From contig JBIOUF010000160.1 in assembly GCA_044866695.1 (NCBI GenBank), positions 1-8,868 on the forward strand: DNA of 8,868 bases, given 5' to 3'. A program made the translations under genes and the position numbers. The notes under the pieces are model-generated. The model saw only the letters and a list, made by a program, of their open reading frames with translations. It did not search any database and had not been told where the DNA came from. Below, piece after piece: positions 1 through 5,683 of this stretch (position 1 is its first letter; the number at the start of each line of letters is the position of its first letter). The DNA is from JBIOUF01 sp044866695 (GTDB lineage: Bacteria > Actinomycetota > Actinomycetes > Propionibacteriales > Nocardioidaceae).

Positions 1-99
1 CGGGCGGGGCACCTCGATGCCGAGGGCCGGGTCGGTGACCGGTGGCCGCGGGCTCGTGTGGATCTCCACCTCGTCGGGGACCGCGCGTCCGCTCGTCAT
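1..99 (-). CDS. Partial 5' end of an unidentified minus-strand gene
   Basis: An open frame on the minus strand starts at an ATG (97-99) and stays open to the left edge, giving 33 residues beginning MTSGRAVPDEVEIHTSPRPP. Nearly every third codon position is G or C, as expected for a real gene in this genome, and it diverges from the membrane-protein gene on its right. A purine-rich stretch (rich in GG on the minus strand) lies just upstream of the ATG, but it is not a strong ribosome binding site. A TAGGTT box on the minus strand at 133-138 could be its -10. The residues are charged and proline-rich with no recognisable motif, so no function is proposed. It could also be a chance open frame, since only 99 bases are visible. 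Confidence 0.45.
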   Translation of the reverse strand, partial: MTSGRAVPDEVEIHTSPRPPVTDPALGIEVPRP

Positions 100-279
100 C
101 GCCCACCACCCGTCGGCTGCCCTGCGCGCCCCAACCTACTGTGGCGTCCCTCTCGGCGAACCCCCACTCCGCCGCCGGCCCCGCCCGACGGGGCCGCCCC
201 GGTGACGTTCGGCTCTGGCGGGCCGGGAGCGGCGGCTGGACGCTGCCAGGGGCAGGACGACCGGAGGTGCGGGGCGACC

Positions 280-1068
280 ATGCGCGGACAGAGCGAGACG
301 ATGCGACGGCCACCGGCTGCGTCCGGGGCGAGGCGGCTCCCGGCCGGCGGACGGGCCGGGGCGAAGCTCGGCAACTGGTCGGCCCTGGCCACCGCCGGGC
401 TGGCCGTCACGAGCGCCGTCGTGGGCGTGACGACCCCACCGCGCTCGGGTCCGATGTGCCAGGTGTCGGCGTGCGTCACGGCGCCGTACACCGACGTCGC
501 CGCGTTCGTGCCGCGCGACTACCTGTGGCTCTACCCCGCGCTCGCGCTGCAGGTCGCCTTCCTGCTGCTGGTGGCGGTCCTCGCCGGCGGTGCCACGCGG
601 GACCGCCCGGTGCCCGCCGTGGCGGCGCTGGCGTTCGCGGTGCTCGGGGCGGGCCTGCTGGTGGCCGACTACGGGCTGCAGCTGGTCGTGGTCCAGCCGA
701 GCCTGCTGGCCGGGGAGAGCCAGGGGCTGACCCTGCTCTCGCAGTACAACCCGCACGGTCTCTTCATCGGGCTGGAAAACCTCGGGTACGCCGCCGTGGC
801 CGTCGCCTTCGTGTTCCTCGGTGCTCTGCTGGGCGGCTTCGACCGCCTGCTGGACGTCGCCCGGTGGGTCTTCGTGGCCGGTGGAGTCGGCACCTGGGTG
901 GCCCTGGTCGGGCTGGCCGCCGGGTACCGCGCCGACCTGGAGTACCGCTTCGAGCTGGCCGGCATCTCCCTCAGCTGGCTGGTGCTGGCCTCGGCGGGTG
1001 CCCTGCTGGCGGTCGCGTTCCGCCGGGCCGGCACCATGCCGGCGCAGGAGCAGGAGGAGACCCCATGA
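280..1068 (+). CDS. Six-helix integral membrane protein of unknown function
   Basis: The protein has 262 residues. I start it at ATG 280 because GGAGG (263-267) precedes it by 12 bases. The open frame reaches back to 58, but those extra residues are proline/arginine-rich and do not look like protein. After a basic N-terminus (residues 1-30) there are six hydrophobic segments, at about 33-53, 81-104, 112-138, 165-187, 193-216 and 226-247, and then a short acidic tail. The loop between helices 1 and 2 holds two cysteines (60 and 65) that could pair outside the membrane. Before helix 4 there is a conserved-looking stretch with N157, P158, H159, G160 and E166. This resembles uncharacterised actinobacterial membrane proteins of the DUF4386 type, but I hold that link weakly. 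Its stop codon overlaps the start of the downstream dehydrogenase (ATGA), so the two are co-transcribed and translationally coupled. There is no evidence for a substrate. Confidence 0.8.
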   Translation: MRGQSETMRRPPAASGARRLPAGGRAGAKLGNWSALATAGLAVTSAVVGVTTPPRSGPMCQVSACVTAPYTDVAAFVPRDYLWLYPALALQVAFLLLVAVLAGGATRDRPVPAVAALAFAVLGAGLLVADYGLQLVVVQPSLLAGESQGLTLLSQYNPHGLFIGLENLGYAAVAVAFVFLGALLGGFDRLLDVARWVFVAGGVGTWVALVGLAAGYRADLEYRFELAGISLSWLVLASAGALLAVAFRRAGTMPAQEQEETP

Positions 1069-1880
1069 ACGACTCGCGCAGCGAGCGGCCGCTCGCGGTG
1101 GTCACCGGCGCCTCGTCCGGCATCGGACGCGAGCTCGCGCGACAGGCCGCCGGGCACGGGTACGACGTCGTGCTGGTGGCGCGGCGCGAGGAGCGGCTCC
1201 GGGCGCTGGCCGCGGAGCTGCACCGGACGGGGGCCGCGGCGCGACCGGTCGCCGCCGACCTGTCGGACGGGTCGGGCGTCGGACGGGTCCTCGCGGCGTT
1301 GGCGGGGGCGCCGGTCGACGTACTGGTCAACGACGCGGGAGTGGGCGGTCGGGGCGCCTTCGCCGTCGAGCGCGACCTCGCGGCAGACCTGGCCATGATC
1401 CGCCTCAACGTCCTCGCCCTGGTCGAGCTCACCGGCCTGCTACTTCCGGGGATGGTCGATCGGGGTCATGGCGGAGTGCTCAACGTGGCCTCGATCGCCG
1501 GCTACCTGCCCGGCCCGGGGCAGGCGGTCTACCACGCCACCAAGGCGTTCGTGAGGTCGTTCGGCCAGGCCCTGTCGGAGGAGACCCGCGGCACCGGGGT
1601 GCGGGTGACGACGTTGTCCCCGGGCCCGGTGCGCACCGAGTTCCATGCGAGGGCCGGGTACGACGAGAACCAGGTGCGCGGCGGACCGCTGATGCCGGTC
1701 CTGTCCGCGGCGGAGGCCGCGGCCGCCGGCTGGGAGGGCCTGGCGGCCGGGCGCGCCGAGGTCGTTCCCGACCTGCCGACGCGGGTCGGGCTGCAGACGC
1801 TGCGGTTCCTGCCCTGGCGGCTGGTCGCCCGGACCGCCGGAGCGTCGCGGCGGACCAGCCCGTCCGGGCCGCAGCGGTGA
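1065..1880 (+). CDS. Short-chain dehydrogenase/reductase (classical SDR, DltE/YqjQ-like)
   Basis: The protein has 271 residues, a usual length for a classical SDR. The start at ATG 1065 is preceded by AGGAGG (1052-1057) and overlaps the stop of the membrane-protein gene. The Rossmann fold is clear. It has the dinucleotide-binding motif TGASSGIG at residues 14-21, a basic AR at 39-40 after strand 2 that suggests NADP(H), and AADL at 63-66. N115 in the helix, S143, Y156 and K160 (YHATK) form the catalytic tetrad, followed by PGPV at 186-189. The family's usual NNAG is NDAG here (89-92), an uncommon but tolerated change. It is expected to be a cytosolic NAD(P)H-dependent oxidoreductase. The sequence does not reveal the substrate. 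The coupled membrane protein and the convergent MmyB-type regulator are the only context. Confidence 0.93.
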   Translation: MNDSRSERPLAVVTGASSGIGRELARQAAGHGYDVVLVARREERLRALAAELHRTGAAARPVAADLSDGSGVGRVLAALAGAPVDVLVNDAGVGGRGAFAVERDLAADLAMIRLNVLALVELTGLLLPGMVDRGHGGVLNVASIAGYLPGPGQAVYHATKAFVRSFGQALSEETRGTGVRVTTLSPGPVRTEFHARAGYDENQVRGGPLMPVLSAAEAAAAGWEGLAAGRAEVVPDLPTRVGLQTLRFLPWRLVARTAGASRRTSPSGPQR

Positions 1881-1882
1881 CC

Positions 1883-1907
1883 GGCCCGCCGGGACCTCCG
1901 GCGGGTC
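1883..1907. terminator. Hairpin between two convergent genes, probable bidirectional terminator
   Basis: An 8-bp perfect GC stem (CCCGCCGG at 1885-1892 with CCGGCGGG at 1898-1905) closes a 5-base loop. It can extend by a G-T and a G-C pair to 1883/1907. It lies exactly in the 25-base gap between the SDR stop (1878-1880) and the stop of the minus-strand regulator (1906-1908). There is no T tract on either side, so it is not a canonical intrinsic terminator. Such GC-rich hairpins are common between convergent genes in actinobacteria. Confidence 0.6.
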
Positions 1908-2790
1908 AGGGCAGGGCCGGCTCGACCGGAGCGTCGGGCTGGACGGAGGTGGCCGCCCACGACGCGAGCAGGCTGAGCGCGTGGTGGCTGGGGGAGCCTG
2001 GCTCGGCGGAGAAGACGGTCATCGACAGCCCCGGCTCGGATCTGAGGTCGAAGCTCTCGAAGGCCAGGGCGAGGTCGCCGACCACGTGGTGGTGGAAGTG
2101 CTTGACCCCGGCGCCGTGGGTGCGCACGTTGTGGGCGCCCCAGCGGCGGCGGAACTCGTCGTCGCGGGTGGAGAGCTCGCCGACCAGGTCGTGCAGGGCC
2201 TTGTCGTGGGGGTCCTTCCCGGCCGCGGTGCGCAGGTTGGCCACGCACATCTCCGCGGCGAGCTCCCAGTCGGGGAAGAACCGGTGGGCGGCCGCGTCGA
2301 GGAAGGTGAACCGGGCCAGGTTGGGTGGGGTGGCCGGGCCGGCGAAGGCGTCGGCGTACAGCGCGCGGCCGAGGTGGTTGGCGGCGAGCAGGTCGGACCG
2401 GTTGTTCCCGACGATCGCCGGCGCCGTGGTGATCGCGTCCAGGGTCCACTGCAGGCTGGGCCGCACCACCCGCCGCTGGGGCCGTCTACGACGCAGGACC
2501 GCGTTGGACCCGTCGGCCTCGTGCGCCAGGTGCAGCAGGTGCGCCCGCTCGGCGTCGTCGAGCTGCAAGGCGCGGGCGATCGCGTCGAGCACGCCGGCCG
2601 ACACGCCGGAAAGACTGCCGCGCTCGAGCTTGGCGTAGTACTCCACGCTCATCCCGGCCAAGGCCGCGACCTCGCTGCGGCGCAGCCCGGGCACGCGGCG
2701 CCGGCCGGTGACCGGGAGGCCGGCCCGCTCGGGACTGACCTTCGCCCGGCGGGTGGTGAGGAACTCGCGTACGGCGGCTCTGGTGTCCAC
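1906..2790 (-). CDS. XRE-family transcriptional regulator with MmyB-like ligand-binding domain
   Basis: The protein has 294 residues if started at GTG 2788-2790. A GTG three codons upstream (2797-2799) is also possible. I prefer the inner start because the protein then begins MDTRAAVREFL, the usual opening of this family, and a TAGCGT -10 box (2798-2803, minus strand) ends 7 bases before it. The N-terminal helix-turn-helix (about residues 30-75) carries the family hallmark RRVPGLRRSEVAAL followed by GMSVEYYAKLERG. A linker rich in arginine (about 100-110) follows. The C-terminal part (about 112-275) matches the MmyB-like ligand-binding domain (PF17765), with NNRSDLLAAN, an FFPDWE segment and a late VKHFHHHVVGDL stretch. 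The family binds a small hydrophobic ligand and usually represses a neighbouring oxidoreductase. The convergent SDR is one candidate target, although divergent pairing is more usual. Confidence 0.9.
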   Translation of the reverse strand: MDTRAAVREFLTTRRAKVSPERAGLPVTGRRRVPGLRRSEVAALAGMSVEYYAKLERGSLSGVSAGVLDAIARALQLDDAERAHLLHLAHEADGSNAVLRRRRPQRRVVRPSLQWTLDAITTAPAIVGNNRSDLLAANHLGRALYADAFAGPATPPNLARFTFLDAAAHRFFPDWELAAEMCVANLRTAAGKDPHDKALHDLVGELSTRDDEFRRRWGAHNVRTHGAGVKHFHHHVVGDLALAFESFDLRSEPGLSMTVFSAEPGSPSHHALSLLASWAATSVQPDAPVEPALP

Positions 2791-2803
2791 GACGGCCACG
2801 CTA
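2791..2803 (-). promoter_or_regulatory. Predicted -10 box of a leaderless promoter for the MmyB-type regulator
   Basis: On the minus strand TAGCGT (2798-2803) fits the actinobacterial -10 pattern TANNNT. It ends 7 bases before the preferred GTG start (2788-2790), so transcription would begin at or next to the start codon. No ribosome binding site is visible upstream of either candidate GTG, consistent with a leaderless transcript. I see no convincing -35 box. Confidence 0.4.
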
Positions 2804-2891
2804 CGGCCGGCCGCGGTCGGCTGGGATGCCCTGGCGGTACACCCTTCGCCAGTGACTTCCCGTGCCGCGTCGGCGCGGGTTCCCTGGATGC

Positions 2892-3449
2892 ATGGCTGCT
2901 CCCTCGAACCTCCGCCTCTGGCTCCGCCGCGCCGCCGGTGCCGCCCTGGCGCTGGCGACCCTGGCCACGGTCGTGGCCGGCGGCGCGCTGTCCGACACCT
3001 TCCTCGCCGGTCCCGTGACGGTCACCTCACCCGCCGCCGCCCCAGCGCCGAGGCCCCTGCCGGCCGGGTCGACGCGGCTGGTGCTGCGCTTCGACGACCA
3101 GGTCGCGACCGCGACCCTGGACGACACGCCGGTAGCGCGGCAGCTGGCCGGGCAGCTGCCGCTCACCGTGCGCATGTCGGACCGGATGGGGCAGGTGAGC
3201 GCCGGGCCGCTGCCCCGGCACGCCCGGCGGCTCGACGTCACCGGCGCCGCCCCGACGTACCGGACCATCGTCGGCCAGCTGGCGTACTGGTCGCCCGGCT
3301 CGCAGGTCGCGGTCGTCTACGACGACATCGGCCAGACCGTGCCCGAGCCCGGCCTGGTGCGGCTCGGCGTGGTCGACACCGGACTGGACGACCTCGCCGC
3401 TGCCGGCGACGACGTCACCGTGCGGATCGAGGTGGCCCCAGGTCCGTGA
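2892..3449 (+). CDS. Exported or membrane-anchored cyclophilin-like fold protein
   Basis: The protein has 185 residues from ATG 2892. A GTG at 2862 would add ten residues (MPRRRGFPGC) before the signal sequence and looks less likely. The N-terminus is a Sec-type signal or anchor: basic RLWLRR near residues 8-13, then a hydrophobic run to about 34, with no lipobox cysteine. An alanine/proline linker leads to a domain of about 120 residues. It has VLRFDDQVATATLDDTPVA, then LPLTVRMSDRMG, then VGQLAYWSPGSQVAVVYDD and GLVRLGVVD. That order matches the cyclophilin-like beta-barrel family PF18050, whose members usually lack proline-isomerase residues and have no settled function. Here it would act outside the cytoplasmic membrane. 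It is divergent from the MmyB-type regulator, with about 100 bp between starts, so it could share control with that gene. There is no obvious ribosome binding site. Confidence 0.75.
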   Translation: MAAPSNLRLWLRRAAGAALALATLATVVAGGALSDTFLAGPVTVTSPAAAPAPRPLPAGSTRLVLRFDDQVATATLDDTPVARQLAGQLPLTVRMSDRMGQVSAGPLPRHARRLDVTGAAPTYRTIVGQLAYWSPGSQVAVVYDDIGQTVPEPGLVRLGVVDTGLDDLAAAGDDVTVRIEVAPGP

Positions 3450-3641
3450 GGGCCCAAGGCGGCGGGGAGACCCGCGGCACCGGCGCCGTACGACCGTCCC
3501 CCGGCGCCGCGTCGACGCTGCTCAGCAGAACTGCAAGACCAAGGGGAGATCGCCCGACGGCTCTGGGCGCTCGTCGAGCCGTCGGAGGCCGATGCCAGGC
3601 TGCACGGGTGACGCGAGAACGCCGGCGGCAATCCCACGCGC

Positions 3642-3660
3642 GTAGCACAAGTGCTACTCT
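3642..3660 (+). promoter_or_regulatory. Palindromic operator overlapping the -10 box of vapBC
   Basis: A perfect inverted repeat, GTAGCAC (3642-3648) and GTGCTAC (3651-3657) separated by AA, overlaps the candidate -10 box TACTCT (3655-3660). The box ends 6 bases before the GTG start of vapB (3667), which is the spacing of a leaderless promoter. VapB or the VapBC complex typically binds such a palindrome to repress its own operon. The overlap with the -10 fits that mode. No clear -35 box is visible. Confidence 0.65.
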
Positions 3661-3666
3661 CAGCGT

Positions 3667-3915
3667 GTGAGCACCGTCGGATTGCGCAAGCTCCGTCAGG
3701 ATGCCTCTGATCTGGTGCGCCGGGTCGAGTCAGGTGAAGAGATCACCATCACCGTGGCTGGTCGTCCCAGCGCACGGCTGGTCGCGGCCCGGCCGGTCCA
3801 GTGGCGAGCCTGGGACGAGGTCGCAGACTTGTTCCGTGGACCGGGCGATCCCGACTGGGAGCGCGACCGCGATCTGGTCGATGCCGATATGCGTGACCCC
3901 TGGGCGGCGCGGTGA
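3667..3915 (+). CDS. vapB: Antitoxin of the Phd/YefM type (VapB)
   Basis: The protein has 82 residues and starts with GTG, very probably on a leaderless transcript because a TANNNT box ends six bases upstream and there is no ribosome binding site. Residues 4-42 form the Phd/YefM DNA-binding and dimerisation region (VGLRKLRQDASDLVRRVESG, then EITITVAGRPSARLVA), the family signature. The remaining half is acidic and tryptophan-rich (W46, W49, W64, W79) and ends in DPWAAR. This is the flexible toxin-wrapping tail usual in antitoxins paired with PIN toxins. It overlaps the toxin start by four bases (GTGA), so the two are translationally coupled. It neutralises the VapC ribonuclease and should autorepress through the palindrome just upstream. 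Third-position GC is slightly lower than in the metabolic genes to the left, which would fit horizontal acquisition. Confidence 0.92.
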   Translation: MSTVGLRKLRQDASDLVRRVESGEEITITVAGRPSARLVAARPVQWRAWDEVADLFRGPGDPDWERDRDLVDADMRDPWAAR

Positions 3916-4316
3916 CGGAGTCCGTCGCTCCGGCTGAGCGCGCCATCCTTGACACGGGCGTGGTCATCGCCGATCAGGTTGCGCCGATCCCCGGCGTCCT
4001 TGCCATCAGTGCCATCACCCTGGCCGAGCTGAACTTCGGCGTACTCGTCGCCAAGACCACCGAGGTGCGTGCGGAGCGACTGAGGCGTCTGAGCCTTCTG
4101 CAGCAACGCTTCGACGCGCTGCCGGTCGATGCGGCGGTGTCGGTCAGCTACGGCCGTCTCGCCGCTGCGGTCGTCGACGCCGGCAGGCGACCGCGGTGCC
4201 GGGTCATGGACCTGCTCATCGCCGCGACAGCCCATGCGCACGGCGCGCGGTTGTACACCCGGAACGTTCGGGACTTCGCCGGGCTCGAGGGCCTGGTGGA
4301 CGTCATCGAGGTGTGA
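3912..4316 (+). CDS. vapC: PIN-domain ribonuclease toxin (VapC)
   Basis: The protein has 134 residues, typical for VapC, and the GTG start overlaps the antitoxin stop. The PIN fold is clear from its spaced acidic residues: D14 in AILDTGVVIA, E39 in SAITLAELNFG, D100 in CRVMDLLIAATAHAHG, and N118/D121 in YTRNVRDFAGL. These form the magnesium-binding site that cuts RNA, and none is missing, so the toxin looks catalytically intact. VapC enzymes cleave tRNA or rRNA at specific sites and halt translation. The target cannot be predicted from sequence. The nearest relatives by motif are the FitB/VapC-type toxins paired with Phd/YefM antitoxins. The gene is followed by decayed DNA rather than another operon member. 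Confidence 0.93.
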   Translation: MTESVAPAERAILDTGVVIADQVAPIPGVLAISAITLAELNFGVLVAKTTEVRAERLRRLSLLQQRFDALPVDAAVSVSYGRLAAAVVDAGRRPRCRVMDLLIAATAHAHGARLYTRNVRDFAGLEGLVDVIEV

Positions 4317-4369
4317 CAGGGCGACATTGGCGGCGTCTTGTGCGCCGTACCCGACCCGAACAGCACGCC

Positions 4370-4465
4370 ATCGGGGACGATGACGGCCGCGGACGACGAC
4401 TGAGTGACCGACTGTTGCCTGCGCCAACGGGCTGAGCAGCTCGGCGGAGCAGTCGTCGTGGTACC
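4370..4465 (+). pseudogene. Possible remnant of a histidine-kinase ATP-binding domain
   Basis: Two short pieces in different frames look like the end of a GHKL ATPase domain of a NarL-family sensor kinase. At 4370-4393 the frame reads IGDDDGRG, like the G1 box (DDGRG). At 4416-4465 another frame reads LRQRAEQLGGAVVVVP, like the closing helix and strand (RERAEALGG plus a hydrophobic strand). The order and proximity are right, but the frames differ and the usual spacer is shortened, so this would be a broken and deleted copy. It sits immediately before a response-regulator remnant, the normal kinase-then-regulator order. Each match is short and could be chance. Confidence 0.35.
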
Positions 4466-4471
4466 AACCGC

Positions 4472-4760
4472 CTCAAAGACTCCGATCCCGAAGACGTTCT
4501 CGCGGGCCTCCACACTGCCGCCCGGGGAGCACTCGTGCTGGGTAGAGGCGCGTCAGACGCCGTCGGGGCAGTCCTCACGCTCCTGGTTGAAGGCCTGCCG
4601 ACCTCACAGGTTGCGGCGCGTCTCTTCCTCGCCACCCAAGACCGTCCGCAACCGGGTCTCCGACATGCTCACCAAGCTCGGAGTGTCCTCCCGAGAGGAG
4701 GTGATCGCTCCCGGGCACGGGCGCGGCCTCCGACGACACGTCGACCCCGAACGTCCCTGA
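4472..4760 (+). pseudogene. Frameshifted, N-terminally truncated NarL/LuxR-type response regulator
   Basis: From 4472 the frame reads LKDSDPEDVLAGLHTAARGA, the alpha5 region that ends a NarL-type receiver domain (usually preceded by GYL). It continues through a linker to LTLLVEGLPTSQVAARLFLAT, the first helices of a LuxR DNA-binding domain. At about 4630-4640 the protein moves to another frame and continues PKTVRNRVSDMLTKLGVSSR then EEVIA, which is the recognition helix and last helix of the same domain, ending at a TGA at 4758-4760. One extra base explains the shift. The phosphorylation half of the receiver is absent. The product cannot be a working regulator unless the frameshift is a sequencing error, and even then it would lack the phosphorylation site. 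Confidence 0.75.
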
Positions 4761-4975
4761 GCTGGTCCGACGGTGTCAGGCCCGCACTGCCAGGCCCATC
4801 GATGGCGCAGTGACGCGGGCACAGGCGCAGAGGGTCGCGAGGGTCGAACGTCGTCAGGAGCCACCAGCCGCCCCGCACGCCGAACCCCGATTGACCTTGT
4901 CTAGAGCAGCCTGGAGGCATTCCTCGCGACCGAGCGACCGCCGGCGTCCGTCGCCTCGGTGGTCGTGGCGCGTCG
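4761..4975. other. Gene-free spacer between the decayed regulator and the TetR gene
   Basis: I find no recognisable protein fragment, RNA gene, hairpin terminator or repeat here on either strand. The open frames that cross it give low-complexity arginine/proline-rich or cysteine/histidine-scattered translations. Counting the decayed two-component pieces to its left, no intact gene lies between 4317 and 4975. Confidence 0.6.
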
Positions 4976-5623
4976 TCAACGGCGCACCCAGGAGGTTGAA
5001 GCGATCCGAGCGGCGTCCGGTGGGTTGAGATGGTGAGCGGGTGAGGAGGCGAAACCCGCGACCAGCGCTGCCAGTGCGCTGCGCCAGAAGCGTTCCGGGT
5101 CCGGCCCGAGTGGGTTGCCGCGCAGCTCCATCCAGGCGATCCCCTCACAGAGCGCGTCGAACTGCTGCGCTGCCTCGGACACGGTCCGCTCGCCCAGCAG
5201 CCCCTGCGCCGCCAGCGGCTCGAACCACTGCCGAAGGGTCCCGAACGCCTCGGCGGCCGCGTCCTGAAACAGCGGCCACGCTCGAGCGGACGCGCGGTGG
5301 AAGGCAACCGAGAAGAGCGCTGGGTGCTCGAGCGCGAACCGCCGGAAGACGAGACCGGCCTGAACCACGTCTGCGACCGGGTCCCCAGTGGTGCTCTGCG
5401 CTGGAACCTCTCGACCCAGCAGCGCCATCGCGCGGACGCCGAGCGCGCCGACCAGGGCGTTCTTGGAGCCGTACAGCGTGTAGACGGCGCGGGTCGTCGT
5501 ACCGGCGTCCTCAGCGACCGCGCGAAGCGTCAGCGCGTCGACCCCGTTGGCGGCGATCCGGCGCTCGGCGGCGTCGAGCAGGGACTCGGCCACCTGCTGG
5601 TCGTGCTGGCGTGGGCGGCTCAT
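4976..5623 (-). CDS. TetR/AcrR-family transcriptional regulator (WHG-type C-terminal domain)
   Basis: The protein has 215 residues from ATG 5621-5623. A GTG at 5630-5632 would add MSI but falls in the predicted -10 box, so I reject it. Residues 16-62 are a TetR helix-turn-helix (LLDAAERRIAANGVDALTLR, then AVAEDAGTTTRAVYTLYGSK). The C-terminal half has FRRFALEHPALFSVAF at about 93-108 and GIAWMELRGN at 161-170, which resembles the WHG-type ligand-binding domain (TetR_C_33). It is divergent from the alpha/beta hydrolase, with 60 bp between start codons. That gap holds a four-half-site palindrome covering the hydrolase promoter, so the likely role is repression of both genes until a small ligand, perhaps the hydrolase substrate, binds. 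No ribosome binding site is visible, and TACAGT ends 7 bases before the ATG, so the transcript is probably leaderless. Confidence 0.92.
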   Translation of the reverse strand: MSRPRQHDQQVAESLLDAAERRIAANGVDALTLRAVAEDAGTTTRAVYTLYGSKNALVGALGVRAMALLGREVPAQSTTGDPVADVVQAGLVFRRFALEHPALFSVAFHRASARAWPLFQDAAAEAFGTLRQWFEPLAAQGLLGERTVSEAAQQFDALCEGIAWMELRGNPLGPDPERFWRSALAALVAGFASSPAHHLNPPDAARIASTSWVRR

Positions 5624-5625
5624 GA

Positions 5626-5654
5626 TTGACACTGTAGCGTAACGTCGTTACCGT
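5626..5654 (+). promoter_or_regulatory. Predicted promoter of the alpha/beta hydrolase gene
   Basis: TTGACA (5626-5631), a perfect consensus -35, is followed after exactly 17 bases by TACCGT (5649-5654), which fits the TANNNT -10. Transcription would start near 5661, leaving a leader of about 23 bases with GGGAGG (5673-5678) before ATG 5684. The TetR operator half-sites cover the spacer end, the -10 and the start site. Confidence 0.7.
5631..5636 (-). promoter_or_regulatory. Predicted -10 box of a leaderless promoter for the TetR gene
   Basis: On the minus strand TACAGT (5631-5636) fits TANNNT and ends 7 bases before the ATG of the TetR gene (5621-5623), so transcription would begin at the start codon. 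Its upstream promoter region lies inside the operator palindrome, which would give autorepression. The box also overlaps the last base of the -35 of the opposite promoter, so the two promoters may compete. Confidence 0.5.
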
Positions 5655-5667
5655 AACGGTGTTACGC
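5637..5667. promoter_or_regulatory. 31-bp operator of four alternating GTAAC/GTTAC half-sites
   Basis: Half-sites are GTAAC (5639-5643), GTTAC (5647-5651), GTAAC (5653-5657) and GTTAC (5661-5665), separated by 3, 1 and 3 bases. The pattern makes two small palindromes within one larger palindrome centred on C5652, and the flanking GC dinucleotides at 5637-5638 and 5666-5667 are also symmetric. Only the 3-base spacers break the symmetry. It lies between the divergent TetR and hydrolase genes and overlaps both predicted promoters, so it is almost certainly where the TetR protein binds, probably as two dimers. Confidence 0.85.
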
Positions 5668-5683
5668 CAACTGGGAGGGCCCG

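Noticed and set aside
58..279. N-terminal extension of the membrane protein back to ATG 58
   Set aside because: The extra 74 residues are arginine/proline-rich and low in plausible structure, while ATG 280 has a GGAGG upstream and leads directly into the first helix.
42..1064. N-terminal extension of the SDR frame to 42
   Set aside because: It is a shadow of the membrane-protein gene in another frame. The SDR fold begins normally a few residues after ATG 1065, which has its own ribosome binding site.
821..2638. Long plus-strand open frame of 605 codons
   Set aside because: It is antisense or out of frame to the membrane protein, SDR and MmyB-type regulator, and its translation is arginine/glycine/alanine-biased. 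Long shadow frames are normal in DNA this rich in GC.
1981..3018. Plus-strand frame of 345 codons over the regulator
   Set aside because: It lies opposite the MmyB-type regulator, is rich in glycine, valine and histidine, and has no recognisable domain.
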